The notes below the pieces were generated by a model. It saw only the letters and a list, made by a program, of their open reading frames with translations, searched no databases and was not told where the DNA came from. From positions 1,426,001-1,490,000 of the forward strand of contig NZ_CP080525.1 of the NCBI RefSeq assembly GCF_024746815.1: 64,000 nt of DNA, in the 5' to 3' direction. Position 1 is the first letter of the stretch. Every line of letters starts with the position of its first letter. This stretch comes from Mesorhizobium sp. AR07. GTDB lineage: Bacteria; Pseudomonadota; Alphaproteobacteria; Rhizobiales; Rhizobiaceae. Below are positions 46,167 to 55,912 of the stretch, piece by piece. The translations under genes were made by a program, and so were the position numbers.

Positions 46167-47357
46167 ATGGCTGGGTTCACCCACCTTTTTATTCCAGGAC
46201 CCACCAACATTCCGGAGCAGGTCCGGCAGGCGATGAACCTTCCGATGGAGGATATGCGCGCCGGATCATTCCCCGATTTCACGCTGCCGCTGTTCGAGGA
46301 CATCAGAAAAGTCTTCAAGAACGAAACCGGCCGCGTCTTCATCTACCCGTCGTCCGGCACCGGCGCCTGGGAGGCGGCCATGACCAATGTGCTCAGCCCC
46401 GGCGATCGCGTGCTGATGTCGCGCTTCGGACAGTTCTCGCATCTGTGGGTCGACATGGCCGAGCGCCTCGGCTTCGAGGTCGACGTGATCGACTGCGAGT
46501 GGGGAACCGGCGTGCCGCTCGACCTCTACGCGGAAAGACTGAAGGCGGACAAGGCACACCGCATCAAGGCGGTCTTCTGCACGCAGAACGAGACCGCGAC
46601 CGGCGTCACCAGCGATGTCGCCGGCTGCCGGGCCATACTCGACGCGGCGAACCATCCTGCCCTTCTCTTCGTCGACGGCGTGTCGTCGATTGGCTCGATC
46701 GACTTTCGTCAGGAAGAATGGGGTGTCGACTGCGCCGTCAGCGGCTCGCAGAAGGGCTTCATGCTGCCCGCCGGCCTCGGCTTCCTCTCCGTCAGCAAGA
46801 AGGCGCTCGTCGCTTCCAGGGTCGCGACCCACCGGCGCTGTTTCTTCTCGTTCGAGGACATGATCCGCGCCAACGACGCCGGTTATTTCCCCTACACGCC
46901 GGCGACGCAGTTGCTGCGCGGCCTGCGCGCCTCGCTCGATCTGATCGCCGAGGAAGGTCTCGACAACATCTTCGTTCGTCACCATCGCCTCGCCGAAGGC
47001 GTGCGCAAGGCGGTCGACGCCTGGGGCCTGAAGCTTTGCGCGAAGGCGCCGAAATGGCACTCCGACACCGTCAGCGCCATCCTGGTGCCGGAAGGCATCG
47101 ACAGCGCCGACGTCGTCAAGCGCGCCTACCAGACCTACCGGACCTCGCTCGGAGGCGGTCTCAACAAGGTGTTCGGCAAGGTCTTCCGCATCGGCCATCT
47201 CGGCTGGCTGAACGAGGTGATGGTGCTCGCCTCGTTGTCTGCGGCGGAAATGGCGCTGCTCGATTGCGGCGTCCGGCTGGCGCCGGGCTCGGGCGTCGGC
47301 GCCGCCATCCAGCACTTCCGTGCCTCGGCCGGGGTATCTGTCGCCGAGGCGGCGTGA
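46167..47357 (+). CDS. sgaA: Serine-glyoxylate aminotransferase
   Basis: 396 residues, fold-type I PLP enzyme of the alanine-glyoxylate/serine-glyoxylate group. IPGPTNIPEQVRQAM at the start, SSGTGAWEAAMTN, DGVSSIGSIDF and SGSQKGFMLPAG (Schiff-base Lys). It converts serine and glyoxylate to hydroxypyruvate and glycine in the serine cycle. ATG 46167 has GGAGGAG upstream. It starts a tight operon with mcl, mtkA and mtkB. No hprA or ppc gene is in the window. Confidence 0.94.
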   Translation: MAGFTHLFIPGPTNIPEQVRQAMNLPMEDMRAGSFPDFTLPLFEDIRKVFKNETGRVFIYPSSGTGAWEAAMTNVLSPGDRVLMSRFGQFSHLWVDMAERLGFEVDVIDCEWGTGVPLDLYAERLKADKAHRIKAVFCTQNETATGVTSDVAGCRAILDAANHPALLFVDGVSSIGSIDFRQEEWGVDCAVSGSQKGFMLPAGLGFLSVSKKALVASRVATHRRCFFSFEDMIRANDAGYFPYTPATQLLRGLRASLDLIAEEGLDNIFVRHHRLAEGVRKAVDAWGLKLCAKAPKWHSDTVSAILVPEGIDSADVVKRAYQTYRTSLGGGLNKVFGKVFRIGHLGWLNEVMVLASLSAAEMALLDCGVRLAPGSGVGAAIQHFRASAGVSVAEAA

Positions 47358-47369
47358 GAGGACGCGACC

Positions 47370-48350
47370 ATGAGCCACACGATCAACCATCTGAAAAAGC
47401 TCCGGCTGCAGCGCAGCGAACTTGCTGTTCCCGGCTCCAGCCCGGAGATGATCGAAAAGGCGGCGAACAGCGCCGCCGACTTCGTCTTCCTCGACATCGA
47501 GGACGCGGTGGCGCCGCCGGACAAGGAACGCGCCCGCAAGAACATCATCCAGGCGCTCAACGACATCGACTGGCGCGCCAAGGGCAAGACCGTTTCGGTG
47601 CGCATCAACGGCCTCGACACGCACTACATGTATCGCGACGTGGTCGACGTGATGGAACAGGCCGGCGACCGGCTGGACACCATCCTTGTGCCGAAAGTCG
47701 GCGTTCCGGCCGACCTCTATATGGTCGAGGCCATGGTCAACCAGATCGAGATGGCCAGGGGCTACAAGACCCGCGTCGGCCTAGAAGCCCTCATCGAGAC
47801 GGCGCTCGGCATGGCCAATGTCGAGGCGATCGCCGCGACGCCCGGCCGCCTGGAGGCGATGCATTTCGGCGTCGCCGACTATGCCGCCAGCAACAAGGCG
47901 CGCACCGTCAACATCGGCGGCCTCAATCCCGACTATCCGGGCGACCAGTGGCATTTCGCTCTGTCGCGGATGACGGTTGCCTGCAGGGCCTACGGCCTGC
48001 GCGCCATCGACGGGCCGTTCGGCGATTTCTCGGACCCTGAGGGCTACACCGCGGCGGCAAGGCGCGCGGCGGCACTTGGCATCGAAGGCAAATGGGCGAT
48101 CCACCCCTCGCAGATCGCGCTGGCCAACAGCGTGTTCTCGCCGCCGGAAAAGGAAGTCGTCCGCGCCAGGCGCATCCTGGAAGTGCTGAGGGAAGCCGAG
48201 GCGCTCGGAAAGGGCGCGGCAGCGCTCGACGGCAAGATGATCGACGCGGCGTCGGAACGCATGGCGCGCAACGTGCTGGTGGTCAACGAAGCCATCGAAC
48301 GCGCCGGCCAACTTGATAGCCAACAACAGCCGCACGCCGCCACGCACTGA
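47370..48350 (+). CDS. mcl: Malyl-CoA lyase
   Basis: 326 residues, HpcH/HpaI-CitE TIM barrel. [35 protein letters not shown] (metal Glu/Asp), VRINGLDT and [17 protein letters not shown] fit Mcl/CitE enzymes. It splits malyl-CoA to acetyl-CoA and glyoxylate, or runs in reverse. 12 nt after sgaA and 19 nt before mtkA, which is the arrangement of serine-cycle clusters and supports malyl-CoA over citramalyl-CoA as substrate. Confidence 0.93.
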   Translation: MSHTINHLKKLRLQRSELAVPGSSPEMIEKAANSAADFVFLDIEDAVAPPDKERARKNIIQALNDIDWRAKGKTVSVRINGLDTHYMYRDVVDVMEQAGDRLDTILVPKVGVPADLYMVEAMVNQIEMARGYKTRVGLEALIETALGMANVEAIAATPGRLEAMHFGVADYAASNKARTVNIGGLNPDYPGDQWHFALSRMTVACRAYGLRAIDGPFGDFSDPEGYTAAARRAAALGIEGKWAIHPSQIALANSVFSPPEKEVVRARRILEVLREAEALGKGAAALDGKMIDAASERMARNVLVVNEAIERAGQLDSQQQPHAATH

Positions 48351-48369
48351 AGGTTTTTGGGAGGACAAG

Positions 48370-49554
48370 ATGGACATTCACGAATACCAGGCCAAGGAAC
48401 TGCTTGCCCGCCACGGGATTCATGTTCCGCGCGGCGGCCTGGCCTACAGCCCCGAGCAGGCAACCTATAGGGCGCGTGAAATCGGCGGTGGCAAATGGGT
48501 CGTCAAGGCGCAGGTTCATTCCGGTGCCCGCGGCAAGGCCGGCGGCATCAAGCTCTGCGCCAATGACGAGGAGATCTCCAACGCGGCCGAAGCAATGCTC
48601 GGCCGCAAGCTTGTGACCCAGCAGACCGGCCCGCGGGGCAAGCTGATATCGCGGCTCTATCTCGAGGAGGCCGTCGACATCGCGCAGGAGCTCTATGTCG
48701 GCTTCGTTCTCGACAGGAAACAGGAGCGCGTCATGATCGTGGCGTCGGCCGCCGGCGGCATGGAGATCGAGGATATCGTCGAGAGGGCGCCGGATTCCAT
48801 CATCCGGACCACGGTCGATCCGGGAGTCGGCATGCAGCGCTTCCAGGCGCGGGAGATCGCTTTTGGGCTCGGCCTGGATCAGAAGCTGATCGGCAAGGCG
48901 ACCGAAACCATCTTCAGCTGCTACCAGGTGTTCCGCGACTACGACGCCTCCATGCTGGAGATCAATCCGCTAGTGGTGACCCGCGACGGCAACCTTGTGG
49001 CGCTCGACGCCAAGATGTCGTTCGACGAGAACGCGTTGTTCCGGCGGCCGGAAATCTCCGAGCTGCGCGACAAGAGCCAGGAGGACCCACGCGAGACCTT
49101 CGCCAGCGACCGCGGCCTCTCCTATGTCGGCCTCGACGGCAACATCGGCTGCATCATCAACGGCGCCGGCCTCGCCATGGCGACGATGGACATGATCAAG
49201 ATCGCCGGCGGCGAGCCGGCGAACTTCCTGGACATCGGCGGCGGCGCCTCGCCGGAGCGGGTGGCGAAATCGTTCCGCGCAGTGCTTGGCGACAAGAATG
49301 TCGAGACCATCCTGGTCAACATCTTCGCCGGCATCAACCGCTGCGACTGGGTCGCGGAAGGCGTCATCAAGGCGATCCGCGAAGTCGGCGTCAACGTGCC
49401 GCTGGTGGTGCGGCTTGCCGGCACCAAGGTCGAGGAAGGGCGCCGCATCCTGGCCGATTCCGGCGAGGCGGTGATCGTCGCCGAAACGCTGGCGGAAGCC
49501 GCCGAAAAAGCCGTCGCCGCCTGGCGTTCGGCAACGCTCAAAAAAGCAAGCTGA
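48370..49554 (+). CDS. mtkA: Malate-CoA ligase (malate thiokinase) beta subunit
   Basis: 394 residues, SucC-like. [17 protein letters not shown], the ATP-grasp segment [17 protein letters not shown], and [30 protein letters not shown] are the family hallmarks; [17 protein letters not shown] is the C-terminal flavodoxin-like part. Adjacent to mcl and in one unit with mtkB, so malate rather than succinate is the likely substrate. Confidence 0.93.
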   Translation: MDIHEYQAKELLARHGIHVPRGGLAYSPEQATYRAREIGGGKWVVKAQVHSGARGKAGGIKLCANDEEISNAAEAMLGRKLVTQQTGPRGKLISRLYLEEAVDIAQELYVGFVLDRKQERVMIVASAAGGMEIEDIVERAPDSIIRTTVDPGVGMQRFQAREIAFGLGLDQKLIGKATETIFSCYQVFRDYDASMLEINPLVVTRDGNLVALDAKMSFDENALFRRPEISELRDKSQEDPRETFASDRGLSYVGLDGNIGCIINGAGLAMATMDMIKIAGGEPANFLDIGGGASPERVAKSFRAVLGDKNVETILVNIFAGINRCDWVAEGVIKAIREVGVNVPLVVRLAGTKVEEGRRILADSGEAVIVAETLAEAAEKAVAAWRSATLKKAS

Positions 49555-49567
49555 GGGAGCTCAAGAC

Positions 49568-50467
49568 ATGGCAATCCTGCTCAACCGCGGCACCCGGGTC
49601 ATCGTCCAGGGTTTTACCGGCAAGATCGGCAGCTTTCACGCCGAGGACATGAAGCGTTATGGCACCAAGCTCGTCGGCGGCGTGACACCAGGCAAGGGTG
49701 GGCAGACGCATCTCGGCCTGCCGATCTTCAACACCGTCAAGGGCGCGGTGCGCGAAACCCGCGCCGAAGCCAGCATCGTCTTCGTGCCGCCGCCTTTCGC
49801 CGCCGACTCGATCATGGAAGCCGCCGATGCCGGCATAAAGCTATGCGTCTGCATCACCGACGGCATCCCCTCGCAGGACATGATGCAGGTGAAGCGCTAC
49901 ATGCTTCGCTACCGTTTCGAGGACCGCATGCGGCTGATCGGGCCGAACTGCGCCGGCGTGATCACGCCCGGGCAGGCACTGATGGGTATCATGCCGGGCA
50001 GCATCTATCTCCCCGGCCGCGTCGGCATCGTCGGGCGCTCGGGCACGCTCGGCTATGAGGCCGCCTCGCAGATGAAGGCGCTTGGCATCGGTGTCTCGAC
50101 CAGCGTCGGCATCGGCGGCGATCCGATCAACGGCTCTTCCTTCAAGGACATGCTGAAGCTGTTCGAACAGGACGACGAAACCGACGCCGTGGTGATGATC
50201 GGCGAGATCGGCGGACCGCAGGAGGCGGAAGCCGCGATCTGGGCGCGCGACAACATGCGCAAGCCGCTGATCGCCTACATCGCCGGGCTTTCCGCACCAA
50301 AGGGCCGGCGCATGGGCCATGCCGGCGCCATCATCTCGGCCTTCGGCGAGTCGGCGCAGGAAAAGGTCGAAATCCTGAAAGAGGCCGGCGTCGTCATCGT
50401 GCCGACGCCATCGTCTTTCGGGGAGGTCGTGGCCGATACCCTGGCCCGGATGAAGAAGGCCGCCTGA
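49568..50467 (+). CDS. mtkB: Malate-CoA ligase (malate thiokinase) alpha subunit
   Basis: 299 residues, SucD-like. GFTGKIGSFHAEDM is the CoA-binding Rossmann loop, GPNCAGVITPGQ and GIGGDPINGSSF are conserved, and MGHAGAI contains the phospho-histidine. Forms the heterodimer or heterotetramer with MtkA and makes malyl-CoA from malate, ATP and CoA. A short stretch near its 3' end (50369-50396) is repeated at 53052-53079, beyond the flavoprotein gene that follows. Confidence 0.93.
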   Translation: MAILLNRGTRVIVQGFTGKIGSFHAEDMKRYGTKLVGGVTPGKGGQTHLGLPIFNTVKGAVRETRAEASIVFVPPPFAADSIMEAADAGIKLCVCITDGIPSQDMMQVKRYMLRYRFEDRMRLIGPNCAGVITPGQALMGIMPGSIYLPGRVGIVGRSGTLGYEAASQMKALGIGVSTSVGIGGDPINGSSFKDMLKLFEQDDETDAVVMIGEIGGPQEAEAAIWARDNMRKPLIAYIAGLSAPKGRRMGHAGAIISAFGESAQEKVEILKEAGVVIVPTPSSFGEVVADTLARMKKAA

Positions 50468-50493
50468 TTTCCGGCCTCTATGCTCGGGATCCC

Positions 50494-52932
50494 TCACATA
50501 CGGCCGCGCGCGCCTTCCGGATCATAGGGAGAGTCGGCGATAACCTTTGCGGGACGGCGCTCGCCCAGAATTGAAACCTCCAGCGCCGTGCCGGAGGTCC
50601 CAAGTTCCAGCGGCAGCAGCGCCAGTGCTATGTCGTGGCCGAACGTATAGGAATAGCCTGCAGACGTGACGCGGCCGACAAGCTTGCCGTCGCGATAGAC
50701 GACCTCATAGGCAAAGGCGCTCGCCCCGTCCGTATCGATGGACAGCGTGACGATCCGGCGTGCCGTACCCTGCTTTTGCTTCGCAGCCAGGGATGCGCGG
50801 CCGATGAAGTCTCCCTTGTCGAGCCTCACGAAGCGGTCGAGACCACTCTCCCAGGCCGACAGTTCGAGGTTCATGTCGCGGTACATGGCGCGGTAGGACT
50901 TGTCGAGACGCAGCGATTCCAGCGCCTGCAACCCGACCAGCCTGAGCCCGTGCGCCTCGCCTGATTTCAGAAGCGCATCCAGCAAGTGCCGCTGATAGCA
51001 GAGCGGATGATAAAGCTCCCAGCCGAGTTCACCCGAGTAATTGACGCGCATCAGCCGCACGTCGCTGGCCAGGCCGACGGTCGCCGACTGCACGCTGAAC
51101 CAGGGGAAAGCCTCGTTCGACAGATCGATCTCGGTCAGCGGCTGCAAGACGTCGCGCGCCTTGGGCCCGACCACGGTGAAGCTGCCGTGATCGTTGGTGA
51201 CATTGCGCAGTTGCACGCTGCCGTCCTTCGGCAGCAGCCGGTTGAGGTCGTCGTAGTTCCAACGCTCGGCGCGCGGTGTTGAGACGAGGTAGAACAGGTC
51301 GCTCAGCAATCGCGCCACCACATACTCGGCCTGCACGCCGCCGGCCGGCGTGAGGTGATGGGCGAGCGCGACGCGGCCGGGGCGCGGCAACCGATTGGCG
51401 AGGATACCGTCGAGCCAGCGCTCGGCGCCAGGGCCGCTGACCTCGAACTTCGTCATCGGCGTCATTTCGACAAGGCCGACGGCTTGGCGGACGGCCCGAA
51501 CCTCCTCGCCGACATAATTGCCCTTGGCGGTCCAGCGCCAGCTGTACGAATTGCGGGCCTCGACACCCGAGGGCGCGAACCAGCTCGGCATTTCCCAGCC
51601 GTTCAGCACATCCCACACCGCGCCGAGCTGGCTCAAGCGGTCGTAGGACGGAGCGGTTTTCTGCGGTCGTGCCGCCGGCATGTCCTGGCCCGGATAATGC
51701 TGTGCCGCGTGGGTGCCCCAGGCCTCCCTCACCTTCTCACGAGTCCAGCTCTTGTTGGCATATTCGCCGAAGCGGCGCGGATCCAGTTCTGCCGTGTCGA
51801 TGCTGTTGCCGCCCTCGGCAATCCGCTCGGAAAGATAGTGGCCGATCGCTCCGCCCCACAGGATGCCACCCGGTACACCTTCGGCGAGCCAGACATTCCG
51901 AAGCCCCCACGCCTGCCCCATCAGCGGCAGCTCGTCTGCCGTCATCTGGAAAGGTCCGCGCACATTCCGCTTGATGCCGGCACGCCCGAGCGCGGGCACC
52001 AGTTCCGTTGCCCGCTCCCAGTTCCAGGAAACGGCATCGAAATCCTCGTCGAGCAGGTCGGCACCGAACCATTCCGGCACGCCGTTCTCGGCAAACAGCT
52101 TGAGTTGCTCTGTTCGCTCGTAGGGGCCGAACATCAGCCCATCGCCTTCTTCGCGCAGATAACCCTCGTAACCCTCGTCCCTCAGGATCGGCATTTCCGG
52201 AAGGCCCAGACGCTTGCGTTCCACCACTTCGGGCACTGCGTCGGTGATCCAGTACTGATGCACGATCGGGATTGCGGGAATGTCGAGACCCAGCATGGCG
52301 CCGGTCTGGCGCGCATAATTGCCGGTGGCGAGGATAACGTGTTCGCAGACGATGTCGCCACGAGAGGTTCTGACCTTCCAGTCGCCGCCCGGCGTCCGTT
52401 CGAAACCCGTCACTTCGGTGCCGAGTTGGATCTTTGCGCCGAGGTCGCGTGCGCCCTTGGCCATGGCCTGGGTCACATCAGCGGGCGCGATGTGGCCGTC
52501 ATCGGGATGATAGAGGGCACCCAGCATGCCGCTGTTGTCGAGGAGCGGCCAGATCTCGCGCGCTTCGGCCGGCGATACGATCCGCGCCCGTACCCCCTGG
52601 GCCTCCGCGACGTCCATGTAGCTGCGGTACTCATCGAGCCGGTCGCGCGTGTTGGCGATGCGCAGCTGGCCGCATTTGTGCCAACCGACCTTCTGGCCGG
52701 TCTCGGCCTCAAGGCCTTCATAGATCTCGATGGACTTGGCGATCATTCGGCCGACGCTGAGACTGCGCGCATAGGAGGGTATGAGCCCCGCTGCATGCCA
52801 TGTCGAACCGGCGGTGAGCTGCGTTCGCTCGAGCAAGGCGACATCGCTCCAGCCGCGCTTTGCCAAGCCGTAGAGAATGCCGGCACCGACACAGCCGCCA
52901 CCAACGACCACGGCACGAACGTGAGTCAACAT
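50494..52932 (-). CDS. Dimethylglycine/sarcosine dehydrogenase-like flavoprotein (copy 3)
   Basis: 812 residues, same domains as the copies at 17009 and 20640: GGGCVGAGILYGLAKRGW (FAD), AGSTWHAAGLIPSYARS (covalent-flavin His), then GCV_T domains with NYSGELGWELYHP and LQALESLRLDKSYRA. It is alone on minus strand, convergent with mtkB (27 nt). An N-methylated amino acid dehydrogenase feeding methylene-tetrahydrofolate and glycine into the serine-cycle genes next door is the natural reading. The gap 52933-53202 beyond its start holds only an mtkB-like scrap at 53052-53079 and no gene. Confidence 0.87.
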   Translation of the reverse strand: MLTHVRAVVVGGGCVGAGILYGLAKRGWSDVALLERTQLTAGSTWHAAGLIPSYARSLSVGRMIAKSIEIYEGLEAETGQKVGWHKCGQLRIANTRDRLDEYRSYMDVAEAQGVRARIVSPAEAREIWPLLDNSGMLGALYHPDDGHIAPADVTQAMAKGARDLGAKIQLGTEVTGFERTPGGDWKVRTSRGDIVCEHVILATGNYARQTGAMLGLDIPAIPIVHQYWITDAVPEVVERKRLGLPEMPILRDEGYEGYLREEGDGLMFGPYERTEQLKLFAENGVPEWFGADLLDEDFDAVSWNWERATELVPALGRAGIKRNVRGPFQMTADELPLMGQAWGLRNVWLAEGVPGGILWGGAIGHYLSERIAEGGNSIDTAELDPRRFGEYANKSWTREKVREAWGTHAAQHYPGQDMPAARPQKTAPSYDRLSQLGAVWDVLNGWEMPSWFAPSGVEARNSYSWRWTAKGNYVGEEVRAVRQAVGLVEMTPMTKFEVSGPGAERWLDGILANRLPRPGRVALAHHLTPAGGVQAEYVVARLLSDLFYLVSTPRAERWNYDDLNRLLPKDGSVQLRNVTNDHGSFTVVGPKARDVLQPLTEIDLSNEAFPWFSVQSATVGLASDVRLMRVNYSGELGWELYHPLCYQRHLLDALLKSGEAHGLRLVGLQALESLRLDKSYRAMYRDMNLELSAWESGLDRFVRLDKGDFIGRASLAAKQKQGTARRIVTLSIDTDGASAFAYEVVYRDGKLVGRVTSAGYSYTFGHDIALALLPLELGTSGTALEVSILGERRPAKVIADSPYDPEGARGRM

Positions 52933-53202
52933 ACGCGATGCCCCCGAATGGAATTGTGATGAGCACTATAGGCAAGCGCGAGACTGTCAGTCACGCATTT
53001 TGCAGCGCCAGCGCCTTTTCCTTGCCGGGCTTACGGCAGGCAGGGGAAGCAGAAATCTTGAAAGAAGCCGGCGTCGTCAGCGAAGCGACGGCCCGGTCTG
53101 AATGACGCGCCGCTGCCGTTTCGATCCTCGGGAAGCCCCGTGACCGCGACGTGTCATCGCTTGCAGTCCCGGCTCGCCAGAAGCAATCTGTCAGGGAAAT
53201 TT

Positions 53203-53287
53203 TGGTGCGGTCGAGAAGACTCGAACTTCCACGGGTTGCCCCACAGCGACCTCAACGCTGCGCGTCTACCAATTCCGCCACGACCGC
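53203..53287 (-). tRNA. tRNA-Leu (anticodon GAG)
   Basis: 85 nt with encoded CCA. Acceptor arms GCGGTCG and CGACCGC pair, D-loop TTGGTAGACGCG, anticodon stem CAGCG/CGCTG around TTGAGGT, a long variable arm and the T arm GTTCGAGTC. The class II variable arm and GAG anticodon (53251-53253) assign leucine. Confidence 0.95.
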
Positions 53288-53524
53288 ACGTGGTAGGAGC
53301 CGGAACCGACCGGCTCGCGGCGTGTAGCAAATCGTTTCCGGCGAAACAAGTGCGCGGCAAGCAATAATGTCAGGCGATTGGCATAATGCTCCACAGGGCT
53401 GGGATGCAGGGCCGGAACTGGACGTTTCGGCCTGATATCGCCATATGGGAGGCAAATGCATGTCGCCCAAAAGCGCAAGGCGGTTTTGGGACCACGACAT
53501 GCATAAACGAAAAGACGAAAAGTC

Positions 53525-54268
53525 ATGACAGAACGCAGCCAGATCGCCACGTCGTTCCTGCCGCTCCCCGGTTCAGCACCGGTCGAATGGCGCATCGAGC
53601 CGGGCCTCACCGCCTATCCCGATGCGCTGGCCTTCATGGAGGCACGTGCCGAGGCGATCCGCAGTGGGGCGGCCGGCGAAATGGTTTGGCTGGTCGAGCA
53701 TCCGCCGCTCTACACCGCCGGCACCAGTGCCCGCGGCGAGGACCTGATCGACGCGAACCGCTTCCCTGTGTTCGCGGCCGGGCGCGGCGGCGAATACACC
53801 TATCACGGCCCGGGCCAGCGGGTCGCCTATGTCATGCTCGACCTGAAGCGGCGGCGCGAGGATGTCCGCGCCTTCGTCGCGGCGCTCGAACAGTGGATCA
53901 TCGGCACGCTCGCCGCCTTCAACGTGCAAGGCGAGCGCCGCGAGGACCGGGTCGGCGTCTGGGTTGTGCGGCCCGATCGCCCTGCTTTGCCGGACGGCTC
54001 GCCTGCCGAGGACAAGATCGCCGCCATCGGCATCAGGCTGCGGCGCTGGGTGAGCTTTCACGGCATCGCCATCAATGTCGAACCTGACCTCGACCATTTC
54101 AGCGGCATCGTCCCGTGCGGCGTGCAGGATCACGGCGTCACCAGCCTCGTCGATCTCGGCCTTCCCCTTGGCATGGCCGATCTCGACCTGGCCCTGAAAT
54201 CCGCCTTCGAGGACGTGTTCGGTCCTACCACGATTTTGCAAGTCGAAGCAGCACGCAAGGCCGGCTGA
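53525..54268 (+). CDS. lipB: Octanoyltransferase
   Basis: 247 residues. [32 protein letters not shown] (conserved RGG/GPGQ region), [22 protein letters not shown] (catalytic Lys) and [15 protein letters not shown] (catalytic Cys) are the LipB blocks. It moves octanoyl from acyl carrier protein to lipoyl domains. ATG 53525 is preceded by a weak A-rich site. A 145-bp-class repeat follows the stop. Confidence 0.95.
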   Translation: MTERSQIATSFLPLPGSAPVEWRIEPGLTAYPDALAFMEARAEAIRSGAAGEMVWLVEHPPLYTAGTSARGEDLIDANRFPVFAAGRGGEYTYHGPGQRVAYVMLDLKRRREDVRAFVAALEQWIIGTLAAFNVQGERREDRVGVWVVRPDRPALPDGSPAEDKIAAIGIRLRRWVSFHGIAINVEPDLDHFSGIVPCGVQDHGVTSLVDLGLPLGMADLDLALKSAFEDVFGPTTILQVEAARKAG

Positions 54269-54291
54269 AGCTTCCCGCCTGGAACCTGCGC

Positions 54292-54434
54292 AAGGTGTGT
54301 TGAGATTCAGGTCAGGCCGAGTCGAGAACGGTTGGTTCCGAGAACCGGAACGGAGCGTACATTCAGTACGTGAGTACCGGAAGCGCAGGAACCTGCCGTT
54401 CGCAGGCCGGCATCACCTGAACATCAACACACCT
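54292..54434. repeat. Dispersed element with terminal inverted repeats (copy 2)
   Basis: Starts AAGGTGTGTTGAGATTCAGG and ends CCTGAACATCAACACACCT; the interior words (GGAACGGAGCG, GTGAGTACCGGAAGCGCAGG, CGCAGGCCGGCATCACC) match 39651-39795. The right end directly abuts the stop codon of the minus-strand M50 gene, and the left end lies 23 nt past lipB, so it sits between two convergent genes in both locations' style (intergenic, non-coding). Confidence 0.85.
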
Positions 54435-55684
54435 CAGATGAGCTGCGCGGACGCCCACAGAACGCCATAGCCGTGGATGGCGAACACCGCCAGCAGCGCG
54501 CCGGCGATGACGAAGCGGTCGACTGTGCGGATCGGCTTCAGCTCGTGGCGCGGCTTGACCCCGCTGCTCATCGTCAGCAGGCTGAGGATCGAAAAGACCG
54601 CTCCCGCCGCCAGCAGAAAGCCTGGGGAAAAGCCGGCCTGCCGGCCAAGCGCCAGGAAGGCCGAAAGCAGGGAGAACGAAGCCAGCGCCAGCATGATCGG
54701 CCCCGGGCAGATCTGGCGCAGCACCTGGCCGCCGTCGAACTTCCACACCGGCACCAGATTGGCGATGTTGAACAGGGCGGCAAAGCCCGCCAGCGTCGCC
54801 AGCAGCACTGCTGCCAGCCGATGTCCTTCCGCGCCGGCAAAGGTGCTGGCGGCTATTGCGATTGGCACCAGGAAGGCGGAGAAGCCGGCGCCCATCAATG
54901 CCACGAAGGCCACTTCAAAACGGCTGTCATAGGGTCGCCCGCCAATGGCGATGCCGCCGAGCAGCGGGATGAAGATCATGCGTGCCTTGCTGTGCCCCAT
55001 CAGGCGAAATGCCGCCATGTGGCCGAGCTCGTGCAAGGCCACCACCGACGTCAGGATCGCGGCCAGCGCCAGCCCGCCGAGGTGAAGACCGAAGAACGGC
55101 CACAGAATCAATGCCGACAGCGCGGCGAAGCCGACCTGGCTGAGCGGATGCTCGAACCAGCCGCCCTTGCGATACTGCCCGGTCCTTGCCCAGCGCTGCA
55201 GCTTGGAGAGTTCACGGCGCATGGCGAAATAGCGGAACACCAGGAAGGCAAAGCCGCGATAGCGATCGGTCTGGCTGAGCGTGACCCGCGTGCCGCTGCC
55301 TTCGGAAACGAGCTCAGTGGTCTCACGAAAATCCTTCCAGAACGAGGTATCGAGCGCAGTGTCCTCGATGACACGCATCGAGAACCGGCTGCCCTCCACA
55401 ACGTCTTCAAATCGCGACTTGCGTTCGATCGGCTTGCCGTCGCGGCCTTCCCAGGACAGCATGATGCGGGCCATGCCCTCCCCGTCCAGTGTCTCGGCCG
55501 AAAGGATCTCACCGGACCAGCCGGCATCGCTACCGAACGGCCATAGCGCCTGCCAGAGGCGCTGCCGGTCCGCTGCTATCGTGCGGCTGAGTCGGACCGT
55601 GCGCAAACCAAGCGGCACGGTCATCAACAGAAAGATCAGCCCGAGATTGCTGGCCACGAGGATGGCCGTGACGATGGGCGACAC
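54434..55684 (-). CDS. SRPBCC-domain / M50 site-2-protease-like fusion
   Basis: 416 residues from GTG 55684 (AGGAG site); GTG 55711 is an alternative. A membrane helix, then an SRPBCC (START-like) domain at about 30-160, then a polytopic M50 region with the zinc motif HELGH in VALHELGHMAAFRLMGH and the NLVPVWKFDGGQ block (Asn and Asp ligands). Site-2 proteases cut within membranes; a lipid-binding type domain in front is unusual and may select substrates. Partner and substrate unknown. Confidence 0.78.
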   Translation of the reverse strand: MSPIVTAILVASNLGLIFLLMTVPLGLRTVRLSRTIAADRQRLWQALWPFGSDAGWSGEILSAETLDGEGMARIMLSWEGRDGKPIERKSRFEDVVEGSRFSMRVIEDTALDTSFWKDFRETTELVSEGSGTRVTLSQTDRYRGFAFLVFRYFAMRRELSKLQRWARTGQYRKGGWFEHPLSQVGFAALSALILWPFFGLHLGGLALAAILTSVVALHELGHMAAFRLMGHSKARMIFIPLLGGIAIGGRPYDSRFEVAFVALMGAGFSAFLVPIAIAASTFAGAEGHRLAAVLLATLAGFAALFNIANLVPVWKFDGGQVLRQICPGPIMLALASFSLLSAFLALGRQAGFSPGFLLAAGAVFSILSLLTMSSGVKPRHELKPIRTVDRFVIAGALLAVFAIHGYGVLWASAQLI

Positions 55685-55815
55685 GCGACGTTGCTCCTGC
55701 CTTGGAGGCACACCCTAGCGTCGCGGCGGCAAGAAAGACTTAACGGCGGAACTCGCTTCCCCTGTCGCAAAACATCCGCGTCAGCGACGCTTCAATGAAG
55801 GCATGGCGCCGAGTT

Positions 55816-55866
55816 GATGCCCCCTCTCCCCGTTCTTCACGGGGAGAGGGTAAGGGTGAGGAGTAG
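55816..55866. repeat. GC-rich intergenic repeat, half element
   Basis: One hairpin only: CTCTCCCCGTTCTTCACGGGGAGAG followed by GGTAAGGGTGAGGAG, the same words as the right half of copy C (27393-27436). It lies between the M50 gene start and the mini-ORF at 55913. Confidence 0.75.
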
Positions 55867-55912
55867 CGCGACCGAGGGACGCTTGCGTTCGCGCCACGTC
55901 CTCACCACCAAA

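Noticed and set aside
47370..48350. Citrate lyase beta subunit (CitE) for the lyase gene
   Set aside because: No citD/citF nearby; position between sgaA and mtkAB indicates malyl-CoA lyase.
48370..50467. Succinyl-CoA synthetase sucCD
   Set aside because: No mdh/sucA context; placed directly after sgaA and mcl, so malate thiokinase is the better call.
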